A stretch of 64,000 bases of DNA from Micromonospora ferruginea (GTDB lineage: Bacteria; Actinomycetota; Actinomycetes; Mycobacteriales; Micromonosporaceae): positions 3,975,001 through 4,039,000 of the forward strand of contig NZ_CP059322.2 in NCBI RefSeq assembly GCF_013694245.2, written 5' to 3'. Position numbers and translations under genes: made by a program. Numbering within the stretch: position 1 is the stretch's first letter; every line of letters begins with the position of its first letter. This document shows positions 16,131-27,961 of this stretch, piece by piece. The notes beneath the pieces were generated by a model. That model did not search any database. It was not told the origin of the DNA and saw only the letters and a program-made list of their open reading frames with translations.

Positions 16131-16706
16131 ATGGGTGAGGCACGGAACGCGATCGTCGAGGCCGCCCGGGCGCAGGCGGTGGCCGGCGGCTGGGACGGCG
16201 TCCGGATGGGTGTGGTGGCCGCCGCCGCCCGGGTGAGCCGGCAGACGGTCTACAACGAGTTCGGCACCAAGGCGGGCCTGGCCGAGGCGCTCGCCCGGCA
16301 CGAGGTGGACCGGTTCGTCGGCGAGGTCCGGGCCGCGCTGGACGAGCACGGCCCCGACGTGCGCGCGGCCGCGTACGCGGCGATCCGCCGCACGCTCGCC
16401 TCAGCCGCCGACAATCCGCTGGTCAAGGCGATCCTGACCAGCGCCCGGGGCGGCTCGGACGAGCTGCTGCCCTACCTGACCACCCGCGCCGACCTGGTGC
16501 TCGCCGAGTCGACGGCGGCGCTGCGGGAGTGGGCGGGGCGGCACCTGCCCGCCGCCGACCCGACGGCGCTGGCGTTCGCGGCGGACAGCATCGTCCGGCT
16601 GGTGGTGAGCCACATCGTGCTGCCCCAGGCGCCGGTGGACGAGACCGCCGACCGGCTGGCCGACCTGGCCGTGCACCTCTTCCTGGCCGCCGCCGCGCCA
16701 CGCTGA
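16131..16706 (+). CDS. TetR-family transcriptional regulator
   Basis: A 191-residue TetR-type repressor. The N-terminal helix-turn-helix is clear (AAARVSRQTVYNEFGTKAGLAEALARHE, about residues 28-55, with the recognition-helix VYNEF pattern). The C-terminal ligand domain is all-helical and ends IVLPQAPVDETADRLADLAVHLF. It is divergent from proS and convergent with an amidohydrolase, so its target is not obvious; it may regulate itself or distant genes. I see no clear palindromic operator in the short proS-tetR gap. Confidence 0.85.
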   Translation: MGEARNAIVEAARAQAVAGGWDGVRMGVVAAAARVSRQTVYNEFGTKAGLAEALARHEVDRFVGEVRAALDEHGPDVRAAAYAAIRRTLASAADNPLVKAILTSARGGSDELLPYLTTRADLVLAESTAALREWAGRHLPAADPTALAFAADSIVRLVVSHIVLPQAPVDETADRLADLAVHLFLAAAAPR

Positions 16707-16711
16707 GCGGG

Positions 16712-16732
16712 CCGCCGGGCGCGGCCCGGCGG
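16712..16732. terminator. Bidirectional hairpin terminator
   Basis: A perfect 9-bp GC stem (CCGCCGGGC/GCCCGGCGG) with a 3-base loop fills the gap between the convergent TetR and amidohydrolase genes. Confidence 0.55.
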
Positions 16733-16737
16733 ATGGG

Positions 16738-17817
16738 TCAGCGGACCACTCGGCCGCGCAGCACGATCCGGCTGGGCGACCGCACCACCCGCAGGTCGCG
16801 GCGCGGGTCCTCGGGATAGACCACCAGGTCGGCGAGGCCGCCCTCGACCAGGCCGGGGAAGCCGAGCCACTCCCGGGCCCGCCAGGAGGCGGCGGCGAGC
16901 ACGTCCTCGGCGGCCATCCCGGCCTGCTCGTGCAGCAGCAGCATCTCCTCGGCCGCGAGCCCGTGGTCGATGCCGCCGCCCGCGTCGGTGCCGACGTAGA
17001 TCGGCACGCCCGCCTCGTGGGCGGCCCGGACCACCTCGGGGAAGCGGTCGCGCAGGGCGAGCATGTGGTCGGCGTACCCGGGGAACTTCGCCCGGGCCTG
17101 CTCGGCGATGTGGCCGAAGGTCCGGATGTTGATCATGGTGGGGACCAGCGCGGTGCCCTGCCGGGCCATCAGGTCGATCAGGTCGAGGCTCAGCCCGGTG
17201 CCGTGCTCGACCGAGTCCACCCCGGCCCGCACCATGATCTCCACGGCCGACTCGGAGAACGTGTGCACCGCGGCGCGCACCCCGGCGGCGTGCGCGGCGG
17301 CGACCGCCGCGGTCATGGTGTCGGCGTCCCAGGCCGGCGCCAGGTCACCCACGCCCCGGTCGATCCAGTCGCCGACCAGCTTGACCCAGCCGTTGCCGGC
17401 GGCGGCCTGCGCGGCCACGGTCGCGGCCACCTCCGCCGCGCCGACCTCCACGCCGATGTCGCGCAGGTAGCGCTTGGGCGGCGCGACGTGCCGGCCCGCG
17501 CGGGCCAGTCGCGGCAGGTCCGGCTCGTCCTCCAACTCGGGGTACGGGTACGGCGAGCCGGCGTCCCGGATCGCCAGCACGCCGGCGTCCCGGTCGATCC
17601 GGGCCAGCTCCCGGGCCTGGTCGAGCGAGGTGATCGGGGCGCCGCCCCGGGCGATGCCGAGGTGGCAGTGCGCGTCGGTCAGGCCGGGCAGCACGAAACC
17701 GCCGTCGGCCACCGTCTCGGCGCCCGGCACCGGGGAGAACGTGACCCGGTCGCCGACCAGCCAGACGTCCCGGACCTCGTCGTCGGGGAGGAACACGCCG
17801 CGCACATGCAGAGCCAT
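16738..17817 (-). CDS. Amidohydrolase-family protein
   Basis: A 359-residue metal-dependent amidohydrolase (TIM-barrel with flanking beta-sandwich, imidazolonepropionase/prolidase-like branch). The first metal ligands are in GLTDAHCHLG near residue 50, a His appears in GVRAAVHTFSESAVEIMVRAG and VEHGTGLSLDLIDLM, and a late Asp in YVGTDAGGGIDHG. It ends with the strand typical of these enzymes (GGLADLVVYPEDPRRDLRVV). No signal peptide. Substrate is not deducible; relatives hydrolyse cyclic amides or Xaa-Pro dipeptides. The ATG at 17817 is preferred to a GTG two codons upstream. Confidence 0.85.
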   Translation of the reverse strand: MALHVRGVFLPDDEVRDVWLVGDRVTFSPVPGAETVADGGFVLPGLTDAHCHLGIARGGAPITSLDQARELARIDRDAGVLAIRDAGSPYPYPELEDEPDLPRLARAGRHVAPPKRYLRDIGVEVGAAEVAATVAAQAAAGNGWVKLVGDWIDRGVGDLAPAWDADTMTAAVAAAHAAGVRAAVHTFSESAVEIMVRAGVDSVEHGTGLSLDLIDLMARQGTALVPTMINIRTFGHIAEQARAKFPGYADHMLALRDRFPEVVRAAHEAGVPIYVGTDAGGGIDHGLAAEEMLLLHEQAGMAAEDVLAAASWRAREWLGFPGLVEGGLADLVVYPEDPRRDLRVVRSPSRIVLRGRVVR

Positions 17818-17835
17818 GTGCACAGTCCTACCCGA

Positions 17836-18414
17836 TCACCCGTCCTCGCCGGCCAGCAGGTCGTTGCGACGCGCGGTCAGGGCCGGCAGGTCGACCGAGA
17901 CCTTCCACGGCCGCTCGGTGACGAACAGGCCGCTGGTGTGGCTGGTTTCTTCATAGACGCGGTGGGCGCCGAGCGCGTACTCGGTGAGCGTGATCCGCTC
18001 GTGCGTCGGATCCACCACCCAGTAGGTCTGGACGCCGGCACACGCGTAGACAATGGCCTTGTCCCAGAGGTCGCCGAAGTTCCAATCGTGCGGGACGACC
18101 TCGACGGCGAGCACCGCGTCCTCGCCCGGCAGCGGACTCCGGTCGGCGTTGCCCCGCGCGACCGCGACGACGTCCGGCCGGGGCTCGTTGCGATGGTCGA
18201 CCCGCATCGACAGGTCGATCCCGACCTGGAACTCCTTGGGGCAGTTCGCGCGAAGCGCGAGCAGCAGCTCAACGCACAGGTCCTGGTGCAGCAGCGCGGG
18301 CGACGGCACGATCAACCTTCCGTTGATCAGTTCGTACGGAAGGTCCTCGGGCAGGTCGCCCACGTCGTCGACCGTCCACTCGTGCCGCTCCGGCAGCATC
18401 GGGGCCGCGGTCAT
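17836..18414 (-). CDS. Uma2-family (DUF820) PD-(D/E)XK nuclease-like protein
   Basis: A 192-residue member of the Uma2/DUF820 family, a restriction-endonuclease-like fold of unknown role that is abundant in actinomycetes and cyanobacteria. The expected elements are WTVDDVGDLPEDLPYELINGRLIV, the RPDVVAVAR aspartate near residue 98, VLAVEVV with the catalytic-type Glu, a Lys in WDKAIVYACAGVQTYWVVD and PTHERITLTEY. The start at 18414 has GGGAGG six bases upstream, better than the GTG at 18444. It follows ffh on the same strand, but a long hairpin lies between them, so it is probably expressed separately. Confidence 0.82.
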   Translation of the reverse strand: MTAAPMLPERHEWTVDDVGDLPEDLPYELINGRLIVPSPALLHQDLCVELLLALRANCPKEFQVGIDLSMRVDHRNEPRPDVVAVARGNADRSPLPGEDAVLAVEVVPHDWNFGDLWDKAIVYACAGVQTYWVVDPTHERITLTEYALGAHRVYEETSHTSGLFVTERPWKVSVDLPALTARRNDLLAGEDG

Positions 18415-18432
18415 CGACGCCTCCCTCACGAT

Positions 18433-18467
18433 GGGCGACGTCACCCTACGAGAGAACGACGTCGCCC
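18433..18467 (-). terminator. Hairpin downstream of ffh
   Basis: A perfect 10-bp inverted repeat (GGGCGACGTC/GACGTCGCCC) with a 15-base loop lies 18 bases past the ffh stop and 19 bases before the Uma2 ATG. It may terminate ffh, or act as a leader or operator for the Uma2 gene, because a TAGGGT -10-like element (18443-18448, minus strand) lies inside the loop. Confidence 0.45.
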
Positions 18468-18484
18468 ACCGTCACCGACACGCG

Positions 18485-20038
18485 TCAGCGCGGGCCCTTG
18501 TCGCCGCCCTTGCCGAGCTTGTTGAAGTCGATCTTCGGCAGCTTGAAGCCGGGCGGCAGGCCCTGACCGCCGGCCAGGTCGCCCGGGTCCAGGCCCGGCG
18601 GGAGCTGCGGCATGCCGCCGGGGAAGCCGCCCGCCGCGCCGGCCCCGGTGCGCGGCCGGTTGCCACCCTTGGTGCCCTTGCGCTTGTTCTTCGGCGACTT
18701 GGTCGCCTTGCGCCGGCCGCCGCCGGGCAGGCCCATCATGCCGCCCATCTGCTTCATCATCTTCTGCGCGTCGGCGAAGCGGTTGAGCAGTTGGTTGACG
18801 TCCATCACGGTGACGCCGGAGCCGCTGGCGATGCGGGCCCGGCGGGAACCGTTGATGATCTTCGGGGTGGTGCGCTCGGCCGGCGTCATCGACCGGATGA
18901 TCGCGGTGACCCGGTCGAAGTGCTTGTCGTCCAGCTCGGCGATCTGGTCCTTCATCTGCCCCATGCCGGGCATCATGGCCAGCACGTTGGCGATCGGCCC
19001 CATCCGCCGGACCGCGATGAGCTGATCGAGGAAGTCCTCCAGCGTGAAGGTCTCCCCGCCCATCAGCTTGGCGGTCATCTTCTCCTTCTGATCGGAGTCG
19101 AAGGCCGCCTCGGCCTGCTCGATCAGGGTGAGGACGTCGCCCATGCCGAGGATCCGGCTGGCCATCCGGTCGGGGTGGAAGACGTCGAAGTCCTCCAGCT
19201 TCTCGCCGGTGGAGGCGAACAGGATCGGCTGGCCGGTGACCTCACGGACCGACAGCGCGGCGCCACCGCGCGCGTCACCGTCGAGCTTGGACAGGACCAC
19301 GCCGGTGATGCCGACGCCGTCGCGGAACGCCTCGGCGGTGCGGACCGCGTCCTGACCGACCATCGCGTCGATGACGAAGACGACCTCGTCGGGCTGGACC
19401 GCGTCGCGGATGTCCGCGGCCTGCTGCATCATCTCGGCGTCGATGCCGAGGCGGCCGGCGGTGTCCACGATGACGATGTCCCGGGCGGCCCGCTTGGCGT
19501 GCTCGATCGAGTCGCGCGCCACCTGCACCGGGTCGCCGACGCCGTTGCCGGGCGCCGGGGCGTACACCTCGACGCCGGCGCGGCCACCGAGCACCTGGAG
19601 CTGCCCGACGGCGTTGGGGCGCTGGAGGTCGGCGGCGACCAGCAGCGGCTGGTGCCCCTGGCCCTTGAGCCAGCGGGCCAGCTTGCCGGCGAGGGTGGTC
19701 TTGCCGGAGCCCTGGAGGCCGGCCAGCATGATCACGGTCGGCGGGTTCTTGGCGAACTGGAGCCGCCGCCCCTCGCCGCCGAGGATGTTGATCAGCTCCT
19801 CGTTGACGATCTTGACGATCTGCTGGGCCGGGTTGAGCGCCTGGGAGACCTCGGCCCCACGGGCCCGCTCCTTGACGTTCGCGATGAAGCCCTTGACCAC
19901 CGGCAGGGCGACGTCGGCCTCCAGCAGCGCCATCCGGATCTCGCGCGCGGTGGCGTCGATGTCGGCGTCGGTGAGCCGACCCTTGCCGCGGAGCTTGGTG
20001 AAGATCCCGGACAGGCGGTCACTCAAGGTGTCAAACAC
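18485..20038 (-). CDS. ffh: Signal recognition particle protein Ffh
   Basis: The SRP54 homologue that binds signal sequences and SRP RNA and delivers ribosomes to FtsY. Of 517 residues, the N domain covers about 1-90, the GTPase G domain 91-300 (GLQGSGKTT at 107-115, DTAGR, TKLD-type SKLDGDARGG), and the methionine-rich M domain follows (GMMPGMGQMKDQ, MTPAER, SRRARIASGSG, AQKMMKQMGGMMG). The C-terminus is a Gly/Pro/Lys-rich tail common in actinobacteria. The GTG at 20038 opens with MFDTLSDRLSGIF as the family does. A TACCCT -10-like element lies at 20103-20108 on the minus strand. Confidence 0.95.
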   Translation of the reverse strand: MFDTLSDRLSGIFTKLRGKGRLTDADIDATAREIRMALLEADVALPVVKGFIANVKERARGAEVSQALNPAQQIVKIVNEELINILGGEGRRLQFAKNPPTVIMLAGLQGSGKTTLAGKLARWLKGQGHQPLLVAADLQRPNAVGQLQVLGGRAGVEVYAPAPGNGVGDPVQVARDSIEHAKRAARDIVIVDTAGRLGIDAEMMQQAADIRDAVQPDEVVFVIDAMVGQDAVRTAEAFRDGVGITGVVLSKLDGDARGGAALSVREVTGQPILFASTGEKLEDFDVFHPDRMASRILGMGDVLTLIEQAEAAFDSDQKEKMTAKLMGGETFTLEDFLDQLIAVRRMGPIANVLAMMPGMGQMKDQIAELDDKHFDRVTAIIRSMTPAERTTPKIINGSRRARIASGSGVTVMDVNQLLNRFADAQKMMKQMGGMMGLPGGGRRKATKSPKNKRKGTKGGNRPRTGAGAAGGFPGGMPQLPPGLDPGDLAGGQGLPPGFKLPKIDFNKLGKGGDKGPR

Positions 20039-20147
20039 GCGAACATCCCGTTTGTCGTTTTCGGCGGGCACAGCGGCCGGGCCGGCTGTCCAGCCCACCG
20101 TTAGGGTAGCCCGCCGCCCGTACCCCCGCTCCGACCCGGCCGGAGCC

Positions 20148-20804
20148 TCAGGAGACGACCAGGCCCGACTGGTACGCGAAGACCACCAGTTGGGCCCGGT
20201 CCCGGGCGCCGAGCTTCACCATGGCCCGGCTGACGTGGGTACGCGCGGTCGCCGGACTGACCACCAGCCGCTCGGCGATCTCGGCGTTGCTCAACCCCTC
20301 GCCGACCAGCCCCACCACCTCCCGCTCCCGGTCGGTCAGCGCGTCCAGCCGGGGATGCGGGCGCGGCACCCGGGCCGGCCGGGTGGCGAACTCCCGGACC
20401 ACCCGGCGGGTCACCGACGGGGACAGCAACGCCTCCCCCTCGGCGACCAGGCGGATCGCCCGCAGCAGGTCGACCGGGCGGGTGTCCTTGGTGAGGAAAC
20501 CGCTGGCGCCGTGCCGGAGCGCGTCGAAGACGTACTCGTCAAGCTCGAACGTCGTCAGCACCACCACCCGGGTGCCGGCCAGCGCCGGGTCGCCGACGAT
20601 CCGGCGGGTCGCCTCGATGCCGTCCACACCGGGCATCCGCACGTCCATCAGCACCACGTCCGGGCGTTTCCGGCGGGCCGCCTCGACGGCCGCGAGCCCG
20701 TCCGCGGCCTCCCCGACGACGGTCAGGTCGTCCTCGCTCTCCACCAGCGCCCGCAGTCCGATCCGGACCAGGTCCTGGTCGTCGGCGAGCAGCACCCGGA
20801 TCAT
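20148..20804 (-). CDS. NarL/LuxR-type response regulator
   Basis: A 218-residue two-component response regulator. The receiver domain (residues 1-120) has the acidic pair LLADDQDL, the phosphorylation site in VVLMDVRMPGVDG (Asp55) and the LTKDT lysine. The C-terminal LuxR-type helix-turn-helix reads LTDREREVVGLVGEGLSNAEIAERL with the recognition helix VSPATARTHVSRAMVKLG. Its ATG overlaps the sensor kinase stop (ATGA). As the last gene of an ABC-kinase-regulator run it most likely controls that transporter's own transcription. Confidence 0.92.
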   Translation of the reverse strand: MIRVLLADDQDLVRIGLRALVESEDDLTVVGEAADGLAAVEAARRKRPDVVLMDVRMPGVDGIEATRRIVGDPALAGTRVVVLTTFELDEYVFDALRHGASGFLTKDTRPVDLLRAIRLVAEGEALLSPSVTRRVVREFATRPARVPRPHPRLDALTDREREVVGLVGEGLSNAEIAERLVVSPATARTHVSRAMVKLGARDRAQLVVFAYQSGLVVS

Positions 20805-21928
20805 GTGGCCTCCCCGGTGGGCAGCGTGGCGTGCACCCGGAAGCCGCCGGACGCGGCCGGGCCGGCGTCGAACGTACCGCCGAGCGCGGTGACCCGCTCG
20901 CGCATGCCGGCCAGGCCGGAGCCGGTGGACCGGTCCGCCGCGGCGGGCCGGCCCCGGCCGGTGTCGGTGACCTCGACGGTCACCGCGCCCGGCGGGTAGC
21001 CGACGCGGACCTCGGCGGTGGCCGGGCCGGCGTGACGCAGCACGTTGGTCAGCGCCTCCTGCGCCACCCGGTAGGCGGCCAGGTCCACCGCCACCGGCAA
21101 CGGACGCGGCTCGCCGTCGGTCCCGACGGTGACCGGCACCCCGGCGCCGGCCAGCCGTTCCCGCAGGTGCCCGAGCTGCGCCAGCCCCGGCACCGGCGCG
21201 CGCTCGTCGGTCATCTCCTCGCGACGCACCACGGTGAGCGTGACCCGCAGCTCGTCCAGCGCCTCCTTGCTGGTCCGACTGATCGCGGTGAGCGCCGCCT
21301 CGGCCTGCTCGGGCCGGCGGGCCAGCAGGTGCAGCGCGACCTCGGCCTGGAGGTGGATCGCGGCGAGCCCGTGGCCCACCACGTCGTGCACCTCCCGGGC
21401 CACCCGCAGCCGCTCCGCGTCGGCCAGCCGGCGCGCCACGTCGGTCCGGCTCCGGGCGGCGGCCTCCCGGCTCAGCCGCACCGACACCCCGACCGCGAAC
21501 GGCACCACCACCCAGGCGGCGATCGGCATCAGACCGGCCGCGCCGGGCGGGCGCACACCGACGAAGACGTACCCGACGAGCGCCGCCATCGCGACCGCGC
21601 CGGCCACCGCCGCGGTCCGCACCGGCCGGTGCGCGGCCACCGTGTAGACCGCGACGAAGAACGACAGCAGGATCGGGCCGTACGGCTGGCCGAGCATCAG
21701 GTACGCGGTGGTCGCCGCGACCACCACCGCCAGGGTGGGCAGCGGCCAGCGTCGGCGTACCGCCGGCGCGAGCGCCGCCACCACCACCGGCGGGTAGGCG
21801 ACCGCACCGGCGTGCACGCCCTGGTTCAGCCCGGCCGGGGCGGTGCCGGCCAGCCCGATCGCCAGCAGCGCGACGCAGAGCAGGCCGTCGAGCAGCCAGC
21901 GCCGCCGGTCCCCGCGCCCGCGATCCAC
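20801..21928 (-). CDS. Sensor histidine kinase (NarL-partner, HisKA_3 type)
   Basis: A 375-residue membrane kinase. The N-terminal half has about five or six membrane helices (from LLDGLLCVALLAIGLAG to LMPIAAWVVVPFAVG). The HisKA_3 dimerisation box REVHDVVGHGLAAIHLQAE carries the phosphoacceptor His, and the ATP-binding domain shows the N box AAYRVAQEALTNVLRHA and the G box DTGRGRPAA...GSGLAGMRERV. I start it at the GTG at 21928, which has GGGGGA six bases upstream; another GTG six bases further upstream leaves no room for a ribosome binding site. It senses an unknown, probably membrane-associated, signal and phosphorylates the overlapping response regulator. Confidence 0.88.
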   Translation of the reverse strand: MDRGRGDRRRWLLDGLLCVALLAIGLAGTAPAGLNQGVHAGAVAYPPVVVAALAPAVRRRWPLPTLAVVVAATTAYLMLGQPYGPILLSFFVAVYTVAAHRPVRTAAVAGAVAMAALVGYVFVGVRPPGAAGLMPIAAWVVVPFAVGVSVRLSREAAARSRTDVARRLADAERLRVAREVHDVVGHGLAAIHLQAEVALHLLARRPEQAEAALTAISRTSKEALDELRVTLTVVRREEMTDERAPVPGLAQLGHLRERLAGAGVPVTVGTDGEPRPLPVAVDLAAYRVAQEALTNVLRHAGPATAEVRVGYPPGAVTVEVTDTGRGRPAAADRSTGSGLAGMRERVTALGGTFDAGPAASGGFRVHATLPTGEAT

Positions 21929-21948
21929 GTCCACTCCCCCGTCCCGAC

Positions 21949-22759
21949 TCAGCCGATGTCCCGCCGGCGCAGCAGCGCCGCGCCGACCACCGCGAAACCG
22001 ACCAGGTACGCGCACACCACCACGGCCGCCTGCCCACCGCCGACGGTGGCCGCCACGCCGGGGGTGTCCCCGGGCGCGCCCAGCGCCGCCGCCAGCGCGC
22101 CGGCGTTCGGGCCCGGCAACCCCTGCTGGGCGGTCGCCACCCAGTCGACGAGCGGGGCGGCGATGGCGGCGAGCAGGTTCTGCACCGCGAGCATCCACAC
22201 CAGACCCAGGCCGACCGGCAGCGCCACCGCGCGCAACGCGACCGCGAGCACGGCACCGAGCATGGCCCACATCGTCGCGATGAGCCACCCCGCTCCGACG
22301 CCGACCACCAGGTCACCGGCCGACGGCCAGCGCACCGGCTGGGCCTCGGCGGACGCGATGAGCGCGGCGGCCACCGCGCCGACCGCGAACACGGCGAGCA
22401 CCACGGCCAGCGCGGCCAGCGCGAGGGCGAACAGCTTGCCGGCGTACACCTCGACGCGGGTCGGCCCCTGGGTGAGCACGGTCTTCCAGGTGCCCCAGCC
22501 GTACTCGCCGCCGACCGTGAGCACGCCGAGGATCAGCAGGATCGCGCCGAGGAAGACCGGCAGGCCGCCGAGCGAGTTGCCGACCAGGTGGTCCGGGAGC
22601 ATGGCGGGCAGCGCCCGGTCGGTGTTCGGCCCGTCCGTGCCGCCGGCCACCCCGGCGTACGGGAAGAGGTAGGTGAAGATCAGCGACAGTGCCAGGGTGA
22701 TGGCCAGCAGCAGCCAGACGGCCGGCCGCCGGACCAGCTTGACCAGTTCGGCGCGGAAA

Positions 22760-22770
<11 letters not shown>
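21949..22770 (-). CDS. ABC transporter permease (ABC-2 type)
   Basis: A 273-residue integral membrane protein with about six helices: one near residues 16-36 (AVWLLLAITLALSLIFTYLF), then GAILLILGVLTVGG, ALALAALAVVLAVFAVGAVAAALI, LVVGVGAGWLIATMWAMLGAVLAVAL, LGLVWMLAVQNLLAAI and a C-terminal VVVCAYLVGFAVVGAAL. A periplasmic loop holds an Asn/Gly-rich segment. It overlaps the ATPase gene upstream by 11 bases and precedes the kinase by 20 bases. This layout is typical of exporters for peptides or drugs, or of self-immunity pumps, under two-component control; the substrate is unknown. Confidence 0.85.
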
Positions 22771-23662
<892 letters not shown>

Positions 23663-23745
23663 GCCGTCGAGCGTCCCGCCGCCGGCCGCCCCGCACATCG
23701 GCCCGTCAGCGGCTCCCCGCGTACGTCAGCCGGCGTAGCTCGGGT

Positions 23746-23802
23746 GTTAAGCGGGGGCCCCTGCTCTGCCGAATGCGTTAAGCGGGGGCCCCTCCTTACA
23801 CC
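23746..23802. repeat. Tandem GC-palindrome element, copy B
   Basis: Units start at 23746 and 23777 (31-base period), each beginning GTTAAGCGGGGGCCCC; the second ends TCCTTACACC. The TAA stop of glnD (minus strand, 23796-23798) is formed by the conserved TGTAAGG end of the element, so insertion or growth of the element has defined the end of glnD. Confidence 0.9.
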
Positions 23803-26060
23803 GCCGCGAGGACGGCGGCCTCGATGCGGGCACGGTGCTCGGCGGCAGGCCAGCCGCCGACCAGGTAGAACGCGTCGACCACGTCACCGCCGAGGGTGGA
23901 GATCCGGGCGGCGCGCACCTGCGCCCCGGCCTCGTCCAGCGCGCAGGTGACCCGGTAGAGCAGGCCGGCCGCGTCGGCGGCCCGCAACTCCAGCAGCACC
24001 GCGTCGGTGGCCGCCTCCCGGTGCCAGACCACCCGGGGGGCCGCGCCCTGGCTCCGCGCCGCCAGCGCCCGGCCCCGCAGCCGCTGGATCACCGAGACGT
24101 CGCCGCCGACCGCGCGCCGCAGGTCGGCCCCGAGCGCGATCGGGTCGGGGGCCAGCCCGTAGCGCGGCTGCACCCGGCACTCGACCAGGGCCCGGCCGTC
24201 GACCGTGGCGGCGTCCGCGGAGATCACCTCCAGCCGGTGCAGGGCCAGGCAGCCGGCCACCGTGGCGAGCAGCCCCCGCCGGTCGGCGGCGGCCACCGCC
24301 ACCCGGTCCTCCCCCAGGTGTACGACCGGAAGCGGGCCGGCGACCAGCGCCGGGTCGGGGGCCGGCGGGGCGGGCACCACGCCGGTGTCCAGCGTGGTGC
24401 GCACCCGGGTGACCAGGTCGGCGATCAGCCGGCCCTTCCAGCTCGACCAGGCGGCCGGGCCGGTGGCGGCGGCGTCGGCCCGCACCAGGGCGTGCAGCAG
24501 CTCCAGGGTGGCGGTGTCGCCGACCCGCTCGGCGACCCCGGCGATCGTCTTCGGGTCGGACAGGTCCCGTCGGGTGGCCACGTCGGGCAGCAGCAGGTGC
24601 AGCCGGACCAGCGTGCCGATCAGCGCCGCCTCGGCCGGGGGCAGCCCGATCCGGGTGGCGACCGCCTCGGCCAGCGGCGCGCCCACCGTGGAGTGATCAC
24701 CGGGCAGTCCCTTGCCGATGTCGTGCAGGAACGCGCCGAGCAGCAGCAGGTCCGGCCGGTCCACGTCGCGGGTGTGCCGGCTCGCCTCGTACGCGGTCTG
24801 CACCAGGTGGCGGTCGAGGGTGAACCGGTGCACCGGGTTGTGCTGGGGCAGGCTGCGCAGCCGGGTCCACTCGGGCAGCCAGCCGTCGATCAGCCCGTAC
24901 CGGTCGCAGGTCTCCCACGCCGGCACCAGGCCGGGGCCGGCGCCGAGCAGGGTGGTCAGCGCGGCCCGGGCGGCCGGCGGCCACGGCGTCGGCAGCGGCG
25001 GGCAGTAGGCGGCCAGCCACTCGCAGGTGGCCCGCGCGATGGGCAGCCGGGTGGTGGCCGCCGCGGCGGCGATCCGCAGCGACAGGCTGGGGTCGGGGCG
25101 GGCCCCGATCGCGGTGCGGGCGAGCACCAGCTCGCCGTCCTGCTCGACGACGTCCTTGGCGACCGGGCGGCGCAGCGGCCGGCCGGGCGCGGCGCGGTGC
25201 CGGCCGGAGCGGAGCCGGTCGGCGGCCCGCCAGGCGTCGTCCAGGGCGTGGCCGACGGTGCGCGCGTCGCCGGCCACCAGCCGCAGCAGCGCGTCCCCCT
25301 CGTCCAGCATGAGCTGCGCGGCCACGCCGTCGCGTTCCTGCGCGAGCAGCCGGTCGACCCGGCGGCCGACCTGCTGGTGCAGGGCGTCGCGGGTGTCCAG
25401 CAGGCGCCGGTGCGCGGCGTGCACGGCCGGGCGGAGCGCGTCGGTGACCCCGGCGGTGGCGATGGCCCGCAGGATGCCGACGTCGCGCAGCCCGCCGGCG
25501 GCCTCCTTGAGGTCGCCCTCCAGCAGGAACGCCAGCTCGCCGTGGGCCTCCCAGCGGGCGGCGGTGATCTCGCGCAGGCCGGGGAGCTGGCGGATCGCGG
25601 TGCGCCGCCAGTGGTCGGTGGCGGTGCGGGCGAGCTGGTCGGTCAGGGCCGGGTCACCGGCCACGTGGCGCGCGTCGAGCAGCCCGAGGGCGACCTTGAC
25701 GTCGTCCTGGGCCACCGAGAGCGCCTCGGCGACGGTGCGCACCGAGTGGTCGAGCCGCAGCCCGGCGTCCCAGATCGGATACCAGAGCGAGGCGGCCAGT
25801 TCGTCCACGCCGGCCACCCCGGCGTGCAGCAGCACCAGGTCGAGGTCGCCGTAGGGGGCGCACTGGCGGCGGCCGAGCCCGCCCACCGCGACCAGCGCGA
25901 CGCCGGGCCGGGCCGGGAGGAGCCGGCGCAGCCAGGCGTCGAACGCGTCGGCGCGGGCGGTCCGGGCCGCCTCGCCGACGCCTCCCGGCGCGCCGACGAC
26001 CTCGTTGACCACGGGCACGCCCGACCCGGTGGGGCCGGTGGCCGTGGTCAACGAGGTCAC
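23796..26060 (-). CDS. glnD: Protein-PII nucleotidyltransferase GlnD
   Basis: Senses glutamine and covalently modifies and demodifies PII (adenylylation in actinobacteria). The 754-residue protein has the nucleotidyltransferase motif GGLGRRQCAPYGDLDLVLLH near residue 57, an HD-type hydrolase region (LLGAFLHDIGKGLPGDHS) and two C-terminal ACT domains (VAVAADRRGLLATVAGCLALH and LLELRAADAAGLLYRVTCAL). It is shorter than the enterobacterial enzyme (about 890), as usual for actinobacteria. The GTG at 26060 lies 17 bases below glnB. Its stop codon lies inside repeat element B. Confidence 0.92.
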   Translation of the reverse strand: MTSLTTATGPTGSGVPVVNEVVGAPGGVGEAARTARADAFDAWLRRLLPARPGVALVAVGGLGRRQCAPYGDLDLVLLHAGVAGVDELAASLWYPIWDAGLRLDHSVRTVAEALSVAQDDVKVALGLLDARHVAGDPALTDQLARTATDHWRRTAIRQLPGLREITAARWEAHGELAFLLEGDLKEAAGGLRDVGILRAIATAGVTDALRPAVHAAHRRLLDTRDALHQQVGRRVDRLLAQERDGVAAQLMLDEGDALLRLVAGDARTVGHALDDAWRAADRLRSGRHRAAPGRPLRRPVAKDVVEQDGELVLARTAIGARPDPSLSLRIAAAAATTRLPIARATCEWLAAYCPPLPTPWPPAARAALTTLLGAGPGLVPAWETCDRYGLIDGWLPEWTRLRSLPQHNPVHRFTLDRHLVQTAYEASRHTRDVDRPDLLLLGAFLHDIGKGLPGDHSTVGAPLAEAVATRIGLPPAEAALIGTLVRLHLLLPDVATRRDLSDPKTIAGVAERVGDTATLELLHALVRADAAATGPAAWSSWKGRLIADLVTRVRTTLDTGVVPAPPAPDPALVAGPLPVVHLGEDRVAVAAADRRGLLATVAGCLALHRLEVISADAATVDGRALVECRVQPRYGLAPDPIALGADLRRAVGGDVSVIQRLRGRALAARSQGAAPRVVWHREAATDAVLLELRAADAAGLLYRVTCALDEAGAQVRAARISTLGGDVVDAFYLVGGWPAAEHRARIEAAVLAAV

Positions 26061-26077
26061 GTCGGCGGGTCCCGTCG

Positions 26078-27848
<1,771 letters not shown>

Positions 27849-27961
27849 GCTGGCCTCCTAAAGGTGAAGTTCCCTCCTTCGCGGCTTCCGGGGCAGCGTC
27901 GCCCGTACGCCGGTTGCGCGGAAGCTTGGTCGGCCGCTGTTTCCTGCACCGACACCGCTCG

